A stretch of 27,500 nucleotides of DNA from Prorocentrum cordatum (lineage: Eukaryota; Sar; Dinophyceae; Prorocentrales; Prorocentraceae). Where the stretch lies: positions 64,102-91,601 of the forward strand of contig CAUYUJ010020596.1 of NCBI GenBank assembly GCA_963575745.1, read 5' to 3'. This document shows positions 11,001-18,200 of the stretch, in pieces. A program made the position numbers and the translations under genes. Below the pieces are notes generated by a model. The model did not search any database. It saw nothing but the letters and a program-made list of their open reading frames with translations, and was not told the origin of the DNA. Numbering within the stretch: the stretch's first letter is position 1; every line of letters starts with the position of its first letter.

Positions 11001-12577
11001 ACCCCCCGACAGGACCCTGAGCCCTTCGTCCCCGATGAGGGCGAAGTGGCGAGGATGGAATCCGTCAGTAGCGATAGTGGCCGTTTTGAAACTCCTCGAC
11101 AAGCTCCGTATCTCGTCGATGTCGGGCCCAGGGGGAATGTCAACTTCATTTTCTTCGTCCATGATCAGAGGGCGGGTCTGGCTGGCACCCCGCGCCTCTT
11201 TCCAGATACTTATCTGGTGGCTGAAACGACTGAAAAAGGAGGCCGTGGGGTTGCCCTCAGGATCTCTCAATAGATCTTCCTTGAAATCACTGGCAAGATT
11301 GGTGTACTGGTGGGCCCGCGAGGCACCTCCAGCCAAGGCTTCCTCACACCACTTGGTCCATTCCTTCCCCTGCTGGGTGCGCTCCTTGGCGAGGCAGTGG
11401 GTTTCCAGCTCCGACAGTTGGGTGGTGGCCCAGTCGATGCTGCTGGAATCCCATTCTCCCTCGTCCCAGCTCCAGTAGTGGTTCCAGATCGGTCTAAGGG
11501 CGTGCGTGACAAACGTGAAAGCGAAATCTCAGCCTTTCGGCCAGGATCTGGTGAAAAAGGACCTCCTCTCTTGCGAAGTCTCCTGGTGTGCTGCATGAGA
11601 AGGCGCGCGCCCAAAGCGCGCCGTCTTTCGGCATTCGCGAGGGGGGGCCGAAGCTCAGTTAATCTTCGCACCAGCCAACCGACGCAGCGGGCCTCGGACC
11701 GCTCGGGGCTGTCCTTGGTGATCAGAAGAGTCTTAAGGTCAACCTGGCAAACTTCGTAGGGGAGGCCCCCCTCTCTGCCAGCCGTGGGGGGGTCGCGGAA
11801 AGCTTGCTTGAGCTCCCCCCAGGCCCTGGAGCACCACTCCGAGTAAACCTGGTCAAGGGTTCTCTCAAGCTCCGTTTTCTCCCGGCGAGTGGGGACCCGA
11901 AAAACACCCAGGAGAAGGGAGCGGCAGCGGCGGCAATTTGGGCGTGGAGGTCCTGGTAAGAAGATGGAGGTAGCACTTCGATCGTGCAGGTGCGTGGACG
12001 CTCGGGTCGAAGATTGCCTCTCCTCCAAAGCGCCCTGGCTCGCATCCGATACTAATGTCTCCAGGCGTCATGTGGTAATCTCCACCGGCCACGAAAGGCA
12101 GCCCACGGGCAAGTACATGTTCTCCCAGCTGTTGACAGAGGTCGAGATTGCGCTTGCCAAGGCCAGCTCCTGAGACCCAGTAGTTGGCGTAAATCGAGAA
12201 GACACCGAAGCTCTGAGTGCGGCAGAACGCATGAAGGATCCTCCCTGGGGCCACGATCCCTCGTCCAGTTTCTTGCCACAAATCAAGATAACTTCGATGC
12301 AATATAGCAACTCCCCCCCGACGGATGCCCCTTGGCGGTGGCAAGGGCGGGGACCCCAAAGCTTCCCCAGCCAAGCCTCAAAGCTGCTTGGCTGGCTGCA
12401 CCTATCTTGTCCTGGCTGAGCTTGTGCTCTTGAACAAAGACAATATGTGCGCGAGAATGTTTCAGATGGTCCAGGGCCCTGGTCCATCCTGAGGAATTGA
12501 CAGTGCAAAAATGGAAAGAGGGACCACCGGAGACTGGGTGTGGAGGGTCGGGGGGCCGACAGGTGGGGGGGGGGGTC
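8100..12577 (-). pseudogene. Element C ORF2: endonuclease, reverse transcriptase, RNase H and zinc ribbons, frameshifted
   Basis: Domains run right to left. The endonuclease start TVNSSGW and the intact catalytic motif VQEHKL lie at about 12540-12300. The frame changes at a seven-base homopolymer (12313-12319), then RRGGVAILHRSYLD and AGGDYHMTPGD follow; His replaces the usual Asn of GD[WF]N. A linker holds WTKWCEEALAGGASRAHQY near 11330. RT blocks are EGRRPIGFYQSTTRLYSQ, LLADLKQCYEHV (motif A), ARGIAAGSSTATHD (motif B) and PMHIDDITTS (motif C, 10426-10437). Motifs B and C are in different frames either side of 13 C in the sense strand. After GTPFHRVWRCP comes RNase H: SIDGSV, IQDCAAVVHGAA and VLGNHWADVLAKE. 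Two zinc ribbons end it: WQCVDCGRATARP and LFCNRCGSYSTGR. The copy is inactive as read, but most catalytic residues survive. Confidence 0.8.
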
Positions 12578-13819
12578 TCATGGTTGGTCCGTCTGTCGGA
12601 TGGGTTGCCCATCCTTCTTGGCTGGCATGCGGCTCCCCTCGCCCCTGGACGCATCTCCCCTGGGGCCTGGCCTCGTGGCCTGGGCCTCAGCAAGGGGCTT
12701 GCTGTGGGGGCTGCGGGGGGCCTCAGAAACTCGAGCTGCTGGCGCAGGGCCAGCCGCACGTCCAGGCCGATCACCTGCACCTCCTGCTCCTGCTGCGCCT
12801 GCTCCAGCGGCGGCGCTCTGCTCTGCTGCAGCTGCTGCTGACTCCGCGGGTGCAGGTGCATCTGCTGGGTGTTCAAAACAAAATAGTGGTCCCAATATCT
12901 GCATGGCGTTGTTGATCTGGTTCTCGTCATAGCCAGCAATCGTAGCAGCCCGTGTGGGAAGGGCTGCCTGTAGCTCCTCAGAGGTGAGGGCGAATATCTG
13001 CGTGGGAGATGGCTTGGGAGACGACGATCGACTTCCTGATTCACTGGCGGCCGCCACAGCTGCCTTGTGTACTGCCATCTCGGTGTTGACCTCCTGGAGC
13101 TTGCGCTTGGCCTCGGCCAGGCTCTGCTTGGCGGACTCCAGCTCACGTTCCTGATCTCGAAGGTGTGCTGCCGCATTTTGAACTTTGACTTCGAGCATGC
13201 CCACAGTCTTGGTGTGGCTCTCGACTTGCTTCTCGAACTTGGACACCTTGCCGCTCGCCACCAGGAGCCTCTGGCTGGCGGACTTGGCGCTGTCGCGTTC
13301 CTCGCGGAGCGCCTGGAGCTTGCGCTGGAGAGCTTTGGCGGCCTCTCCGTCCGCTCCGTCTTCTCCCTTGGCGAGCGTGTCATAGGTGTGCTGGAGTACC
13401 TGGATCTGGTGCCCGATGTTTCCAACACTCTGCTTCTTCTCTTTGTCGGGGCTCGAAAGGTCCATGGCGCTGGGTTCGTCTGGAGCGCCAAGCTTGAAGG
13501 GATTGTATGCCACGGAATTAGTAGAATCATCCTTGCCAGGAGAGACAGCACGCGCATCACGACCATCAGCTTGCACTTGCTCCCCTCCTTCCTTGCCTTT
13601 GCCTTTCTTGCCTTTCTGTTTGCCGTCGCCTTTGTCTGTGCCTTCTGGTCCATTCTCTCGGGGGCTTCCTCCACGTGGGTACGTCCAGCCCGTAGCCGTC
13701 TTTGTCCAATGGGAACCGCAGCGCCAGCACCAGTGAAGATTGCGACTGGTAGTGGCCTTGCACTCGCTGCATTCCCAAGAGAAATCTCGCGGGGCTCCAT
13801 TTGCCCCCTGTTTGCCCAT
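12578..13819 (-). CDS. Element C ORF1: RanBP2-like zinc finger plus coiled-coil protein, intact
   Basis: This 413-codon frame is uninterrupted. It starts at the ATG at 13819, about 200 nt after the SL, and begins MGKQGANG. Residues about 14-40 read FSWECSECK, then NLHWCWRCGSHW, a four-Cys finger resembling the RanBP2 type. A Lys/Gly/Glu-rich basic linker follows. Residues about 135-260 form a long probable coiled coil (ALQRKLQALREERDSAKSA; LEVKVQNAAAHLRDQERE). The C-terminal third is Ala/Pro-rich. It plausibly binds element RNA and self-associates, as LINE ORF1 proteins do, though the fold differs from the animal L1 ORF1. Its TGA overlaps an ATG (ATGA at 12581-12578) that could start ORF2. 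Its intactness beside a broken ORF2 is notable. Confidence 0.75.
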   Translation of the reverse strand: MGKQGANGAPRDFSWECSECKATTSRNLHWCWRCGSHWTKTATGWTYPRGGSPRENGPEGTDKGDGKQKGKKGKGKEGGEQVQADGRDARAVSPGKDDSTNSVAYNPFKLGAPDEPSAMDLSSPDKEKKQSVGNIGHQIQVLQHTYDTLAKGEDGADGEAAKALQRKLQALREERDSAKSASQRLLVASGKVSKFEKQVESHTKTVGMLEVKVQNAAAHLRDQERELESAKQSLAEAKRKLQEVNTEMAVHKAAVAAASESGSRSSSPKPSPTQIFALTSEELQAALPTRAATIAGYDENQINNAMQILGPLFCFEHPADAPAPAESAAAAAEQSAAAGAGAAGAGGAGDRPGRAAGPAPAARVSEAPRSPHSKPLAEAQATRPGPRGDASRGEGSRMPAKKDGQPIRQTDQP

Positions 13820-14006
13820 GGCACAGTGTGAAGGTGAGGCAAGATATGCGTCATACGGTATCGTGTGTGACGAAACGCTCCCGCGCTGACTGCTTAGCCA
13901 GCCGAGAGGAACGGAAAAGATGGGGGCCCCTGGCTGGGCAGCCGTCTGGAGGGGCCCCGAAGGTTTTGGTCGCTGAAACCACTTCGAGAAATGGTTTACT
14001 TGACAT

Positions 14007-14020
14007 TCGAGCCAAAATGG
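14007..14020 (-). other. Relict truncated second spliced leader
   Basis: Immediately after the complete SL, the minus strand reads CCATTTTGGCTCGAATG. This is the 3' part of the SL with small changes at the end. Tandem SLs with a shortened second copy are known in dinoflagellate genes that passed through a trans-spliced mRNA, were re-integrated, and were trans-spliced again. Confidence 0.8.
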
Positions 14021-14042
14021 CTTGAGCCAAAATGGCTACGGA
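14021..14042 (-). other. Dinoflagellate spliced leader sequence, perfect copy
   Basis: The minus strand reads T, then CCGTAGCC at the start and GGCTCAAG at the end, matching the canonical 22-nt dinoflagellate SL at all 22 positions (T is allowed at the variable first base). It lies exactly at the 5' end of element C. There is no SL RNA gene context here: no splice donor GT follows it, and a second partial SL follows instead. It is therefore a copied mRNA 5' end. Confidence 0.93.
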
Positions 14043-14272
14043 CCTCCTCCTCCTCCTTCTCTTTCTCCTCCTCCTCCTCCTCCTCCTCCTCCTCCTCCTC
14101 CTCCTCCTCCTCTTTCTTCGCCTCCTCCTCCTCCTGCTCCTGCTCCTGCTCCTCCTCCCCCCGCTCCTGCTCCTCCTCCTCATCCCTCCTCCCTCCTCCT
14201 CCTCCTCCTCCTCCTCCTCCCCCTCCTCCTCCTCCTCCTCCTCCTCCTCCTCGTCCTCCTTCTCCTCCTCCT

Positions 14273-14316
<44 letters not shown>

Positions 14317-14371
14317 CCCTGCTCCTGCTCTTCCTCATCCTCCTCCTCCTTCTCCTCCTCCTCTTCTTCCT
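14043..14371. repeat. (CTC)n microsatellite between elements C and B
   Basis: About 330 bp of CTC units on the plus strand, with TTC, CTG and CCC variants and a (CTG CTC)-type stretch around 14278-14325. It separates the head-to-head 5' ends of elements C and B. Confidence 0.95.
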
Positions 14372-14403
14372 CCCCCTCAGGCCACGAAGTCGGCCTGAGG
14401 GGG
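14372..14403. other. 12-bp perfect hairpin at the 5' boundary of element B
   Basis: CCCCCTCAGGCC (14372-14383) and GGCCTGAGGGGG (14392-14403) are exact reverse complements around the 8-nt loop ACGAAGTC. It sits precisely where the CTC tract ends and element B begins. It could be an insertion-junction duplication in inverted form, or a structured part of the element. Confidence 0.7.
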
Positions 14404-14486
14404 CCAGCTCCCTGAACAAAGACGTCGCTGCTGATCAGCTGGGTCCAGCGGCGCGAGGCGGCCCGCCTGGGTCAGGCACAGGCACG

Positions 14487-15290
14487 ATGGGGCTGCCGCC
14501 TCCTGAGCCCATTGGCCCAGATGGGCCAGAGGCGGCTTTCTACGACGGAGTCACGATGTCGGCGGCCAGGTGGATTCCTCGCCTGCACTCGCCAGAGTCG
14601 GGGGCCGCCTGCTGGATGCAGCGGTGTAAGCCCTACGTCAGGGAGCTGCTCATGCGGGTCCAGCATGACCACTGGGCGCAGGAGGCTCGCCAGGGCAGGT
14701 CTTTGGATCAGATGGCGGAGGACATCTGCGCAGAGGCCTGGGAAGATGGAGCTGAGAATCGTGTCACCATTCTCGGCTTCTTTGATTGGCGCGAAGCTAA
14801 TGACAGAGATATGCTGCGCTGGGCTCTCCGTCGGCACTGGGAGGAGCTGCGCAGAATCAAGAGCGAGGTGAGGGGACTGCTGAGCCTGCCACGCGATGGT
14901 GAGGGGGCGCCAGTCGCCCTGGGCTCGGGGGAAGGGGATTCAGCCCCCGTCCGTCACACCCCCGAGCCCGCACGTTCTATGGCATCGGCATTTCCCACTG
15001 GAACATGGGCCACGAGCGGTTCGTCTTCGGCTGGGGCGCAGGCCCCCTCAGGTGCCAGCTGTGACGCCGCCGCCGCGGAGGCTCTCGCCCCTTGGGGACC
15101 CGCCGCCGCCGCGCCGCTGGTACTAGAGGGGGCCCAGCCACATGAAGGACATAGATCGGCACGGGCCCCTCCTTCGGCCAGCCTGAGCGCCGCCGCCGCA
15201 GCGGCTCCATCATCCTGGGGACCTGCCGCCGCCGCGCCGCTGGGCCCAGGAAGGGGGCCAGCCACGCGTTCGACCCAGAGGCGCCCCTAG
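14487..15290 (+). CDS. Element B ORF1 C-terminal part (truncated)
   Basis: This frame is open from the CTC tract to TAG at 15288-15290. The ATG at 14487 is the first one outside the repeat. The product starts MGLPPPEPIGPDG and holds a helical block with RCKPYVRELLMRVQ, DQMAEDICAEAW and DMLRWALRRHWEELRR, matched by CVSYVADLLM in element A. The remainder is Ala/Pro/Ser-rich low complexity, including two near-identical segments containing WGPAAAAPL. No catalytic motif is visible. It is probably the tail of ORF1, or of a fused ORF1-ORF2 polyprotein. The 5' part is missing, so it is unlikely to be functional alone. The last 104 bases overlap the open ORF2 frame. Confidence 0.55.
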   Translation: MGLPPPEPIGPDGPEAAFYDGVTMSAARWIPRLHSPESGAACWMQRCKPYVRELLMRVQHDHWAQEARQGRSLDQMAEDICAEAWEDGAENRVTILGFFDWREANDRDMLRWALRRHWEELRRIKSEVRGLLSLPRDGEGAPVALGSGEGDSAPVRHTPEPARSMASAFPTGTWATSGSSSAGAQAPSGASCDAAAAEALAPWGPAAAAPLVLEGAQPHEGHRSARAPPSASLSAAAAAAPSSWGPAAAAPLGPGRGPATRSTQRRP

Positions 15291-18200
15291 CGGGCATATT
15301 CGTCGCCATGCAGTTGGCCCCGACGGCGCGCATTGTCCTCCTCGGCCGTCGGCCACTAAGGAGGGCAGTACCGACCATCGGGGAAAAGCCTCGAAACTGG
15401 AGAACGCGACTGCTCAGCAAGAGGAAGACTCGGTTCTCAAAGTAGTCACCTACAATAGTAATGCCTGGGCAACGGCTCGCAAGTTCCTGGAGTGGGCCAA
15501 AGATGGGCCTCGGGCTACCACGTTCGACATCGGGCTCTTCCAGGAGACGAGGCTGACCCAGGCCCAGCAGGAGGGGTCACGATCATGGGCGTACAAGGCT
15601 GGCTTCACGGCGACCTTTTGGTGCGCTGCCTCAACAGGAGCGGCTGACAACGCGACGTCAGGGGGAGTTGCTGTGTTGACTTCGGCCAGGTTTGGTGCGA
15701 CGGATGTGGTGCGCGCGTGCACGTCGGAAAGGACGTGTGCAAGAAGGCTGGTTCTGTCGGAGCGGGTGCAGCTGATGGTGATCTCGGTCTACGGCCACAC
15801 GCAGATCGGCCTCACGGGAGAGAATATCACGTTTCTGGCGCAGCTTAGTGAACTTGCCTCGTCGTTACCCCTACCTGTGCTCATAGCTGGAGACTGGAAC
15901 ATTGATGCGGAAGTGTTGCGAGAGCTCAGGTGGTGCGAACACCTGGGGGTGACAATAGTTCGGCCGCCTGGGCCAACTTGCCACGACAAATGCTACGACT
16001 TCTTTGTGGTCAGCAGGTGCTTGGACTACCACATTGATGAAGTACAGGAGTGGCCAGACACGCCCACGGGGCCGCACTCGTCGGTGCACCTCCGCCTGAA
16101 AAGCCTTGCTGGGGCAGCGAAGGTGTGGAAGCGGATCGTCCCGAAGGCCTTCCCCTTGGCACGGACGGACGAGGAGAAATTGGGGTTCGTCACGCCTGAG
16201 GGAGGCCAGACATTCGGCTTTGACTTGGACAGGCCCATGGAGGCCGCTGCCCAGTGGTTCGATGCGGCGGAGGCAGAGCTGGTCAAGCTTCATGAGCTGG
16301 GACAAGCCAGGGGGTACGCAGGCAGGCCGGCTGGCTGCCAGATTCAGAAGGTCCCTCTGCAAGCGGCCTGGGGTCAGGATCTCAACCAGCGCTGCTCGGT
16401 CCTCACGCAGAACTGGCTAGCTGTCAGGAGGCTGGCGATGCTCTACATGCGTCGAGTCAAGGACCGCGACCTGTTGCTGGCCAAGGCTTGCGCCTTTGGC
16501 CACTTGCTGCAAAGTGCTGAGGTAGAGGAGCTCAGAGGTTTCACGTTGGAATCTCTTTTTAGAAGCCTGCTTGTCGGTGATCAAAAAACGGTGGTTGTGA
16601 ATTGGCTGCATGCCGAAGTTTCGAAGCGTGTGTCTCAGGAGGCGGCTGAGGGGCGCCAGAAATGGAGGTCGCGGGCGCAGTCGTCCGTCGTCGGAGGGGG
16701 GCGGGTTGCTCACAGGTACTCAAAGGGCCCCTCGGCGCCTCCCCAGCCCGTCTTGGCTGAAGTTGATGAAGGGGTGACGGTTCCCCTAGTAGGTGATGCC
16801 GCACTGCAGCAGACTTTACAAGAGTGGCTGCCGATTTGGTGCAAAGATAATCGAGCTGGTGAGCCCCCGCCTCGGCACTGGAGGTGTGAAGATAGCTTGC
16901 CGCCGATTACCTCGGAGCAGGTCCTTGTGGCTGCCAAGTGGTTCCCCCCAGGCACGGGCCTGGGGTGGGACTCCTTTCACCCCCAGCTCCTTCTTCAGGT
17001 CTCCCCCGCGCTCGTCCAGGCCCTTGCCGATATCCTCACGGCCTGGGAACGGGGCCCCTCTGTGGGCCCGTTGTGGCTCGTCGTGGTTGTGTTTCTTGCG
17101 AAACCGTCTGGGGGGGTAAGGCCTATCGGCCTCCTTCCCCTCTGGGCCCGAGTGTGGAGCAGGATTCGGCATGCCAGATGCGCGGCGTGGGAAAGGGAGC
17201 TGGACGCGCCCTTTTTCTGGGGCTTGAGCACGTCCACTGCATGCGACAAGAGCGCATGGGTTCACAATGCTATGGCTGCTTTTGCTCGGGAAACTCGGGG
17301 TTTAGTTTCGGGTACTTTGTTTCTGGACCTTCGCAAATTCTACGAGCATATCAGCCATGCTGAATTACTTGCGGCAGCTGAGCAGGTGGCCTTTCCGAAG
17401 GCCCTCTTGAGGGCCTATTGCACGGTTTACCGTTCCCCGAGGCGGGTGTCTTGGCAAGGGGCGATTTCCAGAATCGTCTCGCCGAATGGCACCGTGATTG
17501 CTGGCTGTTCGGGGGCCACCTCGCTCGCTCGCCTGTTGCTCGTATCGGTGCTGCGCAGAGTGGTATCGTCGTGCCCAACTGTTATCCTGAAAAGTGTCAT
17601 CGATGATACTTCTTTTCAGTCCATCGGAGGCCAGGCCACGGTGTGCACGGAGCTTTCGTCGGCGTTCAATCTTGTCACCCAGGACCTCCAGGCTAGGGGC
17701 CTCGCAACTGCCTGGAACAAGCTGGGGCTTTTGGCGTCGTCAGCCTCCCTGGCCAACCAGCTGGCCTCGTGCTGCCAGCTCCCTGAAGAGGCCAGGTCGT
17801 CTGTCCATCGCGACCTTGGAGGGGGCGCGACGGATGGTGCAAGGCGGCGAGTGTCTACCCACCAGGCCCGCTTCCTGGAGGCCCAGGCCAAGGTGGCCAA
17901 GGTCCTCAGCCTCCGCGAGGCTGGAGCCCCGACGGGTGGAATCTTTCGGGCGGGCGTCACCGCCAAGGCTCTCTGGGGGGCCAACATTCAGGGGCTGCCT
18001 GATGGAAAGCTGAAGAGTTTAAGAGTTGCGGCTGTCAAAGCCGAGGGGAGGCTGCCCAAGGGATGCTCGCTCGGATTGGCTTCGATGTGCACGCGTGGGG
18101 GTTGGCCGCGAGATCCCTTGGTGCAGGTCTCAGCAGACGCGATCAAGACGTATGTTCAGATTCTAAAGGATGGCAGGCTGTCTGAGCGCGTGCTTTCAGT

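Larger units (their letters stand above)
7972..14042 (-). mobile_element. LINE retrotransposon copy C, full length with a 5' spliced leader
   Basis: Read on the minus strand, it starts with a complete SL at 14042 and has a 5' UTR of about 200 nt. It then carries an intact ORF1 (13819-12578), an ORF2 in many frames (about 12580 to 8100), a small 3' hairpin (8036-8023) and an end at TGTATGTATGTA. The domain order matches A and B, but the sequence is clearly divergent (RT motif HIDD, endonuclease GDYH), so it is a second lineage. Both ends abut tracts that are CTC on the plus strand, although this element points the opposite way to A and B. Confidence 0.85.

Noticed and set aside
14021-14042. 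SL RNA gene
   Set aside because: The SL is not followed by a splice donor or an SL RNA intron, but by a second partial SL and a LINE ORF1.
14372-14410. Possible spliced-leader relict at the 5' end of element B
   Set aside because: Only weak CCA...GGC...GAG similarity is present. The absence of the ORF1 zinc finger indicates a 5' truncated copy, so no SL is expected.
15673-15675. GTG as the start codon of the element B ORF2
   Set aside because: The endonuclease domain already begins at about 15442 in the same frame, so the true start is upstream or by frameshift.
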